From: Salinibacterium sp. M195
GTDB lineage: Bacteria; Actinomycetota; Actinomycetes; Actinomycetales; Microbacteriaceae
DNA length: 64,000 bases
Assembly (NCBI RefSeq): GCF_019443965.1
Contig: NZ_CP040814.1
Location: 2,418,001-2,482,000 of the forward strand
Reading direction: 5' to 3'
Shown here: piece after piece, positions 57,034-64,000 of the stretch
How the letters are laid out: every line of letters begins with the position of its first letter
Numbering within the stretch: the first letter of the stretch is position 1
Notes under the pieces: generated by a model
What the model was told of the DNA's origin: nothing
Seen by the model: only the letters and a program-made list of their open reading frames with translations
The model's database searches: none
Translations under genes and position numbers: made by a program

Positions 57034-58202
57034 TGCGCGTCCTAGGCATGATTTCCGGAACCTCGCATGACGGCATCGATGCCGCAGTGGTCGACTTCGT
57101 TGAACATGATGGCGCGCTCACCGGCACGGTGCTTCACGACGTGAGCACTCCATACTCTCCTGAACTGCGAGCGCGAATCGTTGCAGCGCTACCGCCAGCA
57201 CAAACGACGCTGGCCGAAGTTTGCGAACTCGACACCTTGATCGGACAGGCATTCGCGGATGCTGCGGCAGCAGCCTCTGATGCAGTCGGCGGCGTCGACG
57301 CTGTGACTTCGCACGGCCAAACGGTCTATCACTGGGTCGATGGCTCGCACGCGTTAGGCACTCTCCAGATTGGTCAACCGGCGTGGATCGCGGAGCGCCT
57401 CGGGGTTCCCGTAGTGTCCGATGTCCGCATCCGCGACATTACGGCGGGAGGGCACGGCGCGCCTCTCGTTTCTTTTCTTGATGAATTGTTGCTGCGCGAT
57501 CGCGGTGACGTTTCGGCTGCGCTCAATCTCGGTGGCATCTCGAACATGACCGTGATTAACTCCGGTGACCTTGTGGCCTATGACATCGGGCCCGCAAACG
57601 CGCTAATCGATGCCGTTGTTGTCGACGAACAGCTGAACTCCCTCGGCTTTGACGAGGACGGCGCTATCGCGGCATCCGGCCTCGTGGATCCTGAATTGCT
57701 TGAGCAACTTCTCGCGGACCCCTACTACGGTCTCGGGACTCCGAAAAGCACCGGAAAAGAGCACTTCCACCTCGGGTACATTCGCGCCGCCGAAAAGCAG
57801 CTCGGGCGCTCTCTCAGAGCCGCCGATCTGATCGCCACCCTCACCGAGTTGACGGTGCGAACGGTAGCGCGCGATGTGAGCAAGCAGGGAATCACCTACC
57901 TCGCTGTTTCCGGGGGCGGATGCCGCAACCCCGTCATGCTCGAAGGACTTCGCGGCGCTCTCGCTTCAACCGAAATCGTGCTCGCCGATGTGCTTGGCGC
58001 CCCCGCTGACGGTAAAGAAGCAATAGCTTTCGCGCTGATCGGATGGTGCACTCTTCATGGCGTACCAGCGACAGTTCCTGGCGGCACGGGGGCACGCGCC
58101 CCCCGCATCTTGGGCACGATTACTCCTGGCCGCGACGGACTCGTTTTGCCCGCTCCCCAGGAGGGACCGATTCGTTCGCTCACGCTCACCGTGGTGCGCT
58201 AA
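57033..58202 (+). CDS. anmK: Anhydro-N-acetylmuramic acid kinase
   Basis: 389 residues, usual length. Starts MRVLGMISGTSHDGIDAAVVDF (first part is the phosphate loop), with VTSHGQTVYHW, GQPAWIAERLG and SGGGCRNPVMLEGL, all AnmK landmarks. It opens the 1,6-anhydro ring of anhMurNAc and phosphorylates it, giving MurNAc-6-P for MurQ. Its presence implies the imported material includes anhydro sugars from lytic transglycosylases. Confidence 0.96.
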   Translation: MRVLGMISGTSHDGIDAAVVDFVEHDGALTGTVLHDVSTPYSPELRARIVAALPPAQTTLAEVCELDTLIGQAFADAAAAASDAVGGVDAVTSHGQTVYHWVDGSHALGTLQIGQPAWIAERLGVPVVSDVRIRDITAGGHGAPLVSFLDELLLRDRGDVSAALNLGGISNMTVINSGDLVAYDIGPANALIDAVVVDEQLNSLGFDEDGAIAASGLVDPELLEQLLADPYYGLGTPKSTGKEHFHLGYIRAAEKQLGRSLRAADLIATLTELTVRTVARDVSKQGITYLAVSGGGCRNPVMLEGLRGALASTEIVLADVLGAPADGKEAIAFALIGWCTLHGVPATVPGGTGARAPRILGTITPGRDGLVLPAPQEGPIRSLTLTVVR

Positions 58203-58703
58203 ATGTCTTCTCTCGAGTTGCGCGCCGCCTCGCAAGCAGATCATGCCGCCATTGTCGCGGTATTTCTCGCGTGCTGGCGACGAAGTTATACCGGATTGCT
58301 TCCGCAACCCGCTATCGACGAGATGACGGACGAGCGTGCTTCTGCCCTGTGGCAGCGGGTGCTCTCAGAAACAGCTGGCCCCGTGATCGTCGCCGAACGT
58401 GAAGGCGAGATCCTGGGCATGGTTCGATTCGCCGCGGTTGGCGACCAAGGGGCGGTGCACTCTCTCTACGTTTCTCCCGATGCCCAAGGATTGGGGCTCG
58501 GCACGACACTTCTTGACTCGGCCGTGAGTTCGCTTCGCACACGCGGAGCAGAAGCGGCCCGCTTGTGGGTCTTTGCCGCAAACACACCCTCTGTCGCTTT
58601 CTACCAGAGTCGCGGCTGGGCCCCCGATGGTGAGACTCGCACTCAACAAGAGTTCGGTGCCCCAGAAATACGGCTGAGCCGCTCCTTAGAGGCGTCCGCA
58701 TGA
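58203..58703 (+). CDS. GNAT-family N-acetyltransferase
   Basis: 166 residues. Acetyl-CoA-binding core is VHSLYVSPDAQGLGLGTTLLDSA, with the terminal strand LWVFAANTPSVAFYQSRGW. The start directly follows the anmK stop and the stop overlaps the epimerase by 4 bases. The substrate is unknown; within this operon acetylation of an amino sugar or peptide amine is plausible but unproven. Confidence 0.9.
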   Translation: MSSLELRAASQADHAAIVAVFLACWRRSYTGLLPQPAIDEMTDERASALWQRVLSETAGPVIVAEREGEILGMVRFAAVGDQGAVHSLYVSPDAQGLGLGTTLLDSAVSSLRTRGAEAARLWVFAANTPSVAFYQSRGWAPDGETRTQQEFGAPEIRLSRSLEASA

Positions 58704-59794
58704 GTCATCTCGTTCAGCTCCTCGTTCATCGGGTTCGTCTTCCCCTGGTGCGTCCTTTCGTCACGGCCGTGCGCCGGGTCGAGGCGATCGATGCTGTGCT
58801 CGTGGAGGCTACCGATAGCGACGGCCGCTCGGGATGGGGCGAGGCACCCACCAGCTGGCGGGTTACCGGAGAAAGCCCCGAGAGCGTCACCGCTGCAGTT
58901 GTCGGCCCGCTCAGCGAATCGCTCGACTCAGCACCACTCGATGACACGACGGAGCTTGCTGCGCTGGTGACACAAGCGATTGTGGGCAACGCTTCTGCTC
59001 GTAGCGCTGTCGAGTGCGCCCTCTACGACCTCAGCGCGCAGTCCGCGGGGCTCTCGCTCGCTCGCTCGCTGGGTGCCAATGCTGATTGCACGCGGATCAC
59101 TACCGATATGACTCTCTCTGTCGGTACTGTCGCTGAGGTGCTCGCTAGCGCTCGAGTGCATGTCGCTGGTGGATTCCACTCCATCAAGCTCAAGGCATCA
59201 TCGAGCGGCGAAGTACTCAGGAACCTCGTGGCACTTCGAACGGAGTTCGGCCAAGACCTCAACTTGAGAATTGATGCGAATCAGGCGTGGCAACCAGACG
59301 AAGCAATCCGCGTCATCCATTCGATTGAAGATGCTGGCATAGATCTAGAATTCGTCGAACAGCCGGTAAGTGCACTCGATCTTGAGGGCCTTGCTCGCGT
59401 GACCGCTGCGGTAAATGTGCCCATACTTGCGGATGAATCAGTCTGGACTATTCGTGATCTCCGCGATGTCATTAGGCTTCGCGCCGCAGACAGCATCAAC
59501 ATCAAACTTGCGAAGGCCGGCGGTCTCAGCGAAGCAATGAAGCTGGCAGCCGCGGCTCGTGACGCGGACATGGAAGTCATTGTTGGGTGCATGATGGAGA
59601 GCACGGTTGGTGTTGCCGCGGCGGCCTCTCTCGCTGCAGCCATCAGCCCCGAAGCCACCCATGATTTGGATGCCGGGCTCTGGCTGCGTGAGCCCAGCGT
59701 CACCGGAGGACTCCGCTACGAGAACAACTTCGCGATGTTGGGTGCGGGGCCGGGGCTCGGCGTCAGCGGTATCACCTCACGGAGCGCCGCGTGA
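58700..59794 (+). CDS. L-Ala-D/L-Glu epimerase-like enolase-superfamily enzyme
   Basis: 364 residues. Enolase-superfamily barrel with catalytic Lys pair motif SIKLKASS, metal ligands in RIDANQAW, EFVEQPV and ADESVW, and the second Lys in INIKLAKAGG. Dipeptide epimerases of this type turn L-Ala-D-Glu from murein peptides into L-Ala-L-Glu. The muropeptide context supports this; other acid-sugar or dipeptide substrates cannot be excluded. Confidence 0.88.
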   Translation: MSHLVQLLVHRVRLPLVRPFVTAVRRVEAIDAVLVEATDSDGRSGWGEAPTSWRVTGESPESVTAAVVGPLSESLDSAPLDDTTELAALVTQAIVGNASARSAVECALYDLSAQSAGLSLARSLGANADCTRITTDMTLSVGTVAEVLASARVHVAGGFHSIKLKASSSGEVLRNLVALRTEFGQDLNLRIDANQAWQPDEAIRVIHSIEDAGIDLEFVEQPVSALDLEGLARVTAAVNVPILADESVWTIRDLRDVIRLRAADSINIKLAKAGGLSEAMKLAAAARDADMEVIVGCMMESTVGVAAAASLAAAISPEATHDLDAGLWLREPSVTGGLRYENNFAMLGAGPGLGVSGITSRSAA

Positions 59795-60891
59795 TGACGG
59801 AAACGATTCTGCAAGCAGCAGCAGCGCAGATTGCCGGTGTTGGCGACCAGTGCGCGGTTGGCTGCGTTGTCGGCGTCGAGATTGATGGCGAAAGAACGGT
59901 GGCTGTGGCGGGGAATACGTCCACGACGCGTGCCGCCGACGCGATGAGTCGGGCCACCCTCCACGACGTTGCATCGGTGAGTAAAGTTGTCGCCACCACC
60001 ACAGCCTTGCACCGTTTAGCTTCCGAAAATCAGCTCGACTTCGACGACGAAGTCAGTCGTTTCATCCCTGGCTTCGGCGGTGCCCGTGACACGACAGTCC
60101 GTGATCTGCTCCGCCATCGCGCAGGGTTGTGGGAGTGGCAGCCGCTGTATCTCACGCCGGAAGCGACCGACGATCCTTTCCGGACGATCGATGCTCTGCC
60201 ACTGCGTTATTCTCCCGGACACGAGCGGCACTACTCCGATCTGGGGTTCATGACGCTCGGGCGCCTCATCTCGACGATCACGGGCGAATCACTCGATAAA
60301 GCGGTGCAGTCCCTCGTGACGGAACCGCTAGGGCTTTCACATTTCGGATACGGCCCCGTCTCGAGCCAGGTGTCGACAAGTTCCTTCGGAGATGCCGCAG
60401 AAGAGCGAATGGTGCGCACTAGCGATCCGTACCCTGTGAGCTGGTCCGACGCCGGATTCGCTTGGCGCACCGCCCCCGTTCGCGGCACCGCCAATGATGG
60501 AAACTGTGCCCACGCTTTCGACGGCGTAGCCGGACACGCTGGCATCTTTTCAACAGTCGACAGTTTGCTCGACGTCGGTGCGACTCTGAGCCGCGCTAAC
60601 GACCACCCCCAACTATTTCTCCCCGAAGTCACCGCCGAGGTTTTCGCCGAGGGCCCAGACTCCGGCCAAGCATTGGGATGGCGACGTACATCGCTCACCG
60701 TCAACGGCGCACCGCTTCCGCTGCTGTGGCATCCCGGTTTTACCGGCGCTGCTCTCGCCTTCGTACCTGACCGCGGTATCACCGCGGCCTTCGCCTGCAA
60801 CAGATTGCTCGCGACAACCCCTTCCCCCACCGACGCTCACTGGCAGCACGTCCTTAACGCGCTTGCCACGATTCTCAGCAACCAGGAGTGA
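59791..60891 (+). CDS. Serine hydrolase of the beta-lactamase/class C family
   Basis: 366 residues. The SxxK nucleophile motif is ASVSKVV (about residues 68-72), followed by LLRHRAGLWEW and the second-motif region HYSDLGFMTLG, where the usual Tyr-x-Asn reads Tyr-Ser-Asp. No signal peptide is visible, so it may act in the cytoplasm. The equivalent gene of the Bacillus subtilis murQ locus (amiE) is a beta-lactamase-fold MurNAc-L-Ala amidase, a plausible role here. Not expected to be an antibiotic-resistance enzyme. Confidence 0.85.
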   Translation: MMTETILQAAAAQIAGVGDQCAVGCVVGVEIDGERTVAVAGNTSTTRAADAMSRATLHDVASVSKVVATTTALHRLASENQLDFDDEVSRFIPGFGGARDTTVRDLLRHRAGLWEWQPLYLTPEATDDPFRTIDALPLRYSPGHERHYSDLGFMTLGRLISTITGESLDKAVQSLVTEPLGLSHFGYGPVSSQVSTSSFGDAAEERMVRTSDPYPVSWSDAGFAWRTAPVRGTANDGNCAHAFDGVAGHAGIFSTVDSLLDVGATLSRANDHPQLFLPEVTAEVFAEGPDSGQALGWRRTSLTVNGAPLPLLWHPGFTGAALAFVPDRGITAAFACNRLLATTPSPTDAHWQHVLNALATILSNQE

Positions 60892-60896
60892 CCGCC

Positions 60897-62537
60897 ATGA
60901 CGACAACCACCAACCCCGTTCTCCGTATTGATAACCTCTCGGTCGCCTTCCTCACGGGAAGGGAACTGGTGCCGGCGGTACGCAATGTATCGATCGATGT
61001 CGCCGCGGGAGAGACTGTTGCCGTGGTCGGAGAATCCGGTTCCGGCAAGTCGACGACCGCCGCTGCCATCAATCGGCTCCTCCCCGAGAATGCCCGCATC
61101 ACCTCGGGCAGCATCCTGTTTGAGGGCCGCGAGATGACTGAGCTTCCCGAAAGCGCTCTCGTGAGACTGCGCGGAGCAGGCATTGGACTTGTTCCTCAAG
61201 ATCCCATGTCGAATCTGAATCCCCTCATGCGGATCGGCGCGCAGATTGGTGAGGCGCTTGAGGTTCACGGAATCGAAACTGGTCCTCGGATTCATCAGCG
61301 TGCGGTCGAGTTGCTCGAACTCGTAGGAATCCCGGATGCGGAACAACGTTCGCGTCAGTATCCTCACGAATTTTCCGGCGGCATGCGTCAACGCGCGCTC
61401 ATCGCGATGGGCCTCGCCTGCCAGCCGCGTTTACTGATTGCCGATGAGCCAACCTCTGCCCTTGATGTCACCGTGCAGCGTCGCATTTTGGACCAGCTCG
61501 ATGAGCTCACTGGTCGCATGGGCACCGCGGTTTTCCTCATTACTCACGATCTCGCGCTTGCCGCTGAGCGGGCCGACCGGATAGTCGTGATGTTTCGCGG
61601 CGAGATCGTGGAAGAAGGCACCGCTCACGATATTTTCACCAACCCTCAACACGATTACACCAAGCAGCTTCTCGCCGCTGCACCAAGTTTGTCGACCCGG
61701 CGCCCGCTCAGAACCGTCGCGACGACCGCGGCCGCCGTGGCAACTCCACTGGTGGAAATTCGCGACCTTCGCAAGGTCTTCGAACTGCGTTCGCCGAAAG
61801 CCGGCGAAGCGACCACTTTCACCGCCGTTGACGGTGTGAGCTTCACCATCAGCAAAGGCACCACGGTCTCAATTGTTGGCGAGTCTGGTTCTGGCAAATC
61901 GACGACGGCGAACTTAGTACTCGGGCTCGAAGAGATTTCTGGCGGTTCAATTCTCTTCGACGGAGTCGATCTCACAACCCTCAAGCGACGCGAACTCTTC
62001 GCGTTCCGCCGTCGAGTGCAACCTGTTTTCCAGAACCCCTATGCCTCTCTCGACCCTCGCTACACCGTCGAGCAATCGATCATCGAACCGCTCAAGGTGC
62101 ATCGAGTGGGAACCGCAGCTAGCAGACGAGAGCGCGTTGCTGAACTGCTCGACCAAGTATCACTGCCAGCCGCAATGGCATCGCGGCTCCCCCACGAACT
62201 TTCGGGAGGTCAACGTCAACGTGTCGCAATTGCTCGCGCATTAACGCTCGAGCCAGAGTTGGTTGTGCTCGACGAAGCCGTCTCTGCTCTTGACGTGCTG
62301 GTTCAAGCGCAGACTCTTGAACTTCTCGCTGAGCTTCAGGAACGACTCGGGCTGAGCTACCTCTTCATTAGCCATGACCTCGCGGTGGTTCGCATGATTT
62401 CTGATGAAATTCACGTTATGCAGCGCGGACGAATCGTCGAGAGCGGCACCCCGGAGCAGATCTTCGAGCACCCTCAGGATGCGTACACGCGTGAACTGCT
62501 CGAAGCGATTCCGGGATCGCATCTCAGTATCGACTGA
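60897..62537 (+). CDS. Fused DppD-DppF-type ABC transporter ATPase
   Basis: 546 residues holding two complete ABC ATPase domains. First: Walker A GESGSGKSTTA (about 45), signature FSGGMRQRALIAMG, Walker B LLIADEPTSALDVT. Second: Walker A GESGSGKSTTA (about 330), LSGGQRQRVAIARAL, VVLDEAVSALDVLVQ. It energises the two permeases at the head of the operon. The ATG at 60897 follows AGGAG at 8 bases; the GTG at 60888 is too close to that site. Last gene of the operon. Confidence 0.96.
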   Translation: MTTTTNPVLRIDNLSVAFLTGRELVPAVRNVSIDVAAGETVAVVGESGSGKSTTAAAINRLLPENARITSGSILFEGREMTELPESALVRLRGAGIGLVPQDPMSNLNPLMRIGAQIGEALEVHGIETGPRIHQRAVELLELVGIPDAEQRSRQYPHEFSGGMRQRALIAMGLACQPRLLIADEPTSALDVTVQRRILDQLDELTGRMGTAVFLITHDLALAAERADRIVVMFRGEIVEEGTAHDIFTNPQHDYTKQLLAAAPSLSTRRPLRTVATTAAAVATPLVEIRDLRKVFELRSPKAGEATTFTAVDGVSFTISKGTTVSIVGESGSGKSTTANLVLGLEEISGGSILFDGVDLTTLKRRELFAFRRRVQPVFQNPYASLDPRYTVEQSIIEPLKVHRVGTAASRRERVAELLDQVSLPAAMASRLPHELSGGQRQRVAIARALTLEPELVVLDEAVSALDVLVQAQTLELLAELQERLGLSYLFISHDLAVVRMISDEIHVMQRGRIVESGTPEQIFEHPQDAYTRELLEAIPGSHLSID

Positions 62538-62538
62538 G

Positions 62539-62556
62539 GCGCGTGGGCTGGCGCCG
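62539..62556. terminator. Hairpin between converging genes
   Basis: GGCGC/GCGCC arms around an 8-base loop at the end of the ABC ATPase gene, reaching the stop of the converging transglutaminase-family gene. No T run follows, so termination is uncertain. Confidence 0.3.
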
Positions 62557-63351
62557 CTAGGGAAGCTGTACTGGCGACCGGTGATCGTCGATCGGCAGCA
62601 CATCCGCCGTCGCGGTAATCACAAGGTTCTGCAAGAACAGGTCAGCCCAGTGATTGGTGAGGAACGCCGTGTCAGCAGCGTCCCGACCTGTCGCGATGCG
62701 CACGAGCGACTGACGCGGTGCCAGACCGGTCGAGTCGACAATCCACCAGGCACCATCGACATACGCTTCGGCGACAGCGTGAAAATCCATCGGGCTAAGG
62801 CCCGGGGCGTAGACAGAAACGTAACGAGCCGGCACATCCTTCGCCCGCAACATCGCAATAGTGAGGTGGGCGTAGTCGCGACACACCCCCCGTCGCGTGA
62901 GCAACGAGTGAGCGGCACCATCGGTGGAGACCGACACACCCGGCGTGTAGCGCATACTCTGCGAGACCCAGTCGCGCACGGACTGCAGCAACTCGTGGCC
63001 GACCTGGTGAGAAAACTGCGAACGCGCACTCGGCGTGAGCACGTCAGACTCGCAATAACGACTTGGCCGAAGGTACTCGACCCGATCTATCTCGTTGAGC
63101 TCGGCAGGCTCGGGGCTTGATTCGACGGTGGCGGCGTAGTCCACGACGAGCCGCCCAGGCCCGGCAATGAGCGAATGCAGGCGGGTTCCGCGCGCATCGA
63201 CCATTTCTTTCGGTTGCTGGGGCACCCCATCCAGCACAAAATCAATGGACTCGGATGCCGTAGGCCAGTGTGCGGACACCGCAATACTGAAGACCATTTC
63301 GGTGCGACCGCGAAGGTCAAGTTCTTGGTGGGACGTAACGGTACGCAGCAT
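62557..63351 (-). CDS. Transglutaminase-family protein with intact catalytic triad
   Basis: 264 residues. An N-terminal beta domain (bacterial transglutaminase-like N region) is followed by a core with Cys in TRRGVCRDYAHLTIA, His in DFHAVAEAYVDGAWW and Asp in VDSTG, so the Cys-His-Asp triad is complete. These proteins are often cytoplasmic protease- or amidase-like enzymes of unknown substrate. It contrasts with the degenerate copy at 6.9-9.2 kb. No signal peptide is seen. Confidence 0.9.
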   Translation of the reverse strand: MLRTVTSHQELDLRGRTEMVFSIAVSAHWPTASESIDFVLDGVPQQPKEMVDARGTRLHSLIAGPGRLVVDYAATVESSPEPAELNEIDRVEYLRPSRYCESDVLTPSARSQFSHQVGHELLQSVRDWVSQSMRYTPGVSVSTDGAAHSLLTRRGVCRDYAHLTIAMLRAKDVPARYVSVYAPGLSPMDFHAVAEAYVDGAWWIVDSTGLAPRQSLVRIATGRDAADTAFLTNHWADLFLQNLVITATADVLPIDDHRSPVQLP

Positions 63352-63437
63352 CCCCCGATAATGTCACGACTAGCTGAAGCGAGCATCAGAACAGCGTGCT
63401 AATTATCGGGGCAATTGCTTGCTAAGCTAATGTCCTT

Positions 63438-63510
63438 GCCTTCGTAGCTCAGGGGATAGAGCGCCGGTTTCCGGTACCGTAGGTCGGGGGTTCGATTCCC
63501 TCCGGGGGCA
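63438..63510 (+). tRNA. tRNA-Arg (anticodon CCG)
   Basis: A 73-base cloverleaf: acceptor GCCTTCG/CGGGGGC (two G-T pairs), D stem GCTC/GAGC, anticodon loop TTCCGGT with CCG at 63471-63473, T loop TTCGATT, discriminator A. The outermost anticodon-stem pair is C-T (27-43), a mismatch. CCA is not encoded. Reads the CGG codon. Confidence 0.95.
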
Positions 63511-63535
63511 CAGATATTCACCGCAGTAAACAACA

Positions 63536-63576
63536 AACCGTTGTCCTCTCAGAGGGTCAACGGTTTTCTTGTTTTC
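63536..63576 (+). terminator. Rho-independent terminator after tRNA-Arg
   Basis: Perfect 8-base arms AACCGTTG/CAACGGTT with an inner CCTCT/AGAGG extension, followed by TTCTTGTTTTC. It lies 25 bases downstream of the tRNA and is the clearest intrinsic terminator in the window. Confidence 0.9.
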
Positions 63577-63592
63577 GGGGCGCTGAGCGAAA

Positions 63593-63784
63593 TTACCGAG
63601 GTTTCTTAGCTCGAACAGCTGCTGCACCGACCGGCAGGATAACGAGCCCAGATGCGCAGAGCAGCGCAATCCATTCGCCGGTAGCGAGGCTTATCCACAG
63701 CCCGATCCCGAGAATCAGCACACTGTAGACAACGGCAAACGTCAGCATTCGGCGAGACAGAACGGCGGCTTGAGGTTTAGTCAT
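63593..63784 (-). CDS. Small two-helix membrane protein
   Basis: 63 residues from the ATG at 63784 (a longer frame to 63814 is possible). Two hydrophobic segments (about 15-33 and 39-55) and a basic C-terminus (RAKKPR). The ribosome site is weak. No family recognised; similar small membrane proteins are common in actinobacteria. Confidence 0.55.
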   Translation of the reverse strand: MTKPQAAVLSRRMLTFAVVYSVLILGIGLWISLATGEWIALLCASGLVILPVGAAAVRAKKPR

Positions 63785-63868
63785 AGCTTTAAGGTAAGTC
63801 ATCAGGCACGCCAACTCAATGAATGTACAAGTGACGGCGCTACTGCTGAGTCAGTCGCGACCTTTAGG

Positions 63869-64000
63869 TTACGAGACGACGCAGCAGGCTTCTGCGCCGG
63901 CGTCTGTGCTCGTGGCAACAGAGGCGAGCATTTTGACGGGCTCAGCGAAGGCTTCGCAGCAGAGTTCGTAGACGTTGGAGCGGCCGCGGGGCGTGACCGT
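63869..64000 (-). CDS. C-terminal fragment of an unrecognised protein
   Basis: The last 43 codons of a minus-strand gene that begins beyond the right edge. It contains two adjacent cysteine pairs (ELCCEAF and EACCVVS-end). The composition fits coding sequence. I cannot assign a family from this fragment. Confidence 0.55.
   Translation of the reverse strand, partial: TVTPRGRSNVYELCCEAFAEPVKMLASVATSTDAGAEACCVVS

Noticed and set aside
59791..60891. Beta-lactamase resistance gene
   Set aside because: No signal peptide, altered second motif (YSD for YxN) and placement in a muropeptide operon point to a cell-wall recycling hydrolase.

Overview
The window looks like a chromosomal segment of a high-GC Gram-positive bacterium, most likely an actinobacterium of the Microbacteriaceae type. 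This is inferred from the kinase/FHA/MoxR/FtsK cluster, the prfA-prmC-tsaC-wecA-atp gene order, a Rho with a very long disordered insertion, many GTG starts and moderately high GC. No insertion sequence, prophage or CRISPR array was seen.

Layout. Positions 1-638 hold the N-terminal part of a polyamine-binding lipoprotein (PotD-like, minus strand). From 938 to 20527 lies a compact nine-gene cluster, all minus strand. In transcription order it encodes a small FHA protein, a PP2C phosphatase, a membrane Ser/Thr kinase, a giant 1974-residue membrane-anchored Ig-like/Fn3 surface protein, a MoxR AAA+ ATPase, a DUF58 protein, a TgpA-like membrane protein, a zinc-ribbon/FHA protein with tandem repeats, and an EccC-like double-ATPase FtsK/SpoIIIE protein. 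Positions 20571-24030 carry putrescine/GABA catabolism: aldehyde dehydrogenase, Lrp regulator and aminotransferase. Positions 24085-27599 hold a membrane HExxH protein, two alkylation-repair enzymes (ogt, tag), yaaA and a P-loop kinase. Positions 27609-39717 hold the ATP synthase operon (atpIBEFHAGDC) preceded by wecA-like, tsaC, prmC and prfA genes, with an opposite-strand HAD gene between tsaC and prmC. Positions 39720-49669 hold rho and the block argS, DUF2993, lysA, hom, thrC, thrB. Positions 49804-62537 hold a lipoprotein and a muropeptide uptake and recycling locus: MurR/RpiR regulator and MFS on the minus strand, then SBP, two permeases, murQ, anmK, GNAT, dipeptide epimerase, serine hydrolase and a fused ATPase on the plus strand. 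The right edge holds a transglutaminase-family gene, tRNA-Arg(CCG) with a terminator, a small membrane protein and the end of an unrecognised gene.

How the genes work together. The 938-20527 cluster is the best candidate for an under-described system. A kinase/phosphatase pair and two FHA phosphothreonine readers sit with a huge extracellular adhesin-like protein, a MoxR/DUF58/transglutaminase-like assembly module and a secretion-type ATPase. It resembles what I recall being named the PFNA cluster in Bifidobacterium, so it is not wholly unknown. The transglutaminase-like member has lost its catalytic Cys and His, and no WXG100, EccB, EccD or mycosin gene is visible. The cluster also lies between a polyamine importer gene and polyamine catabolic genes, which suggests that it was inserted into an ancestral polyamine locus. 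The 52-62 kb operon pairs a dedicated Dpp/Opp-type importer with enzymes that turn muropeptides into GlcNAc-6-phosphate and L-Ala-L-Glu.
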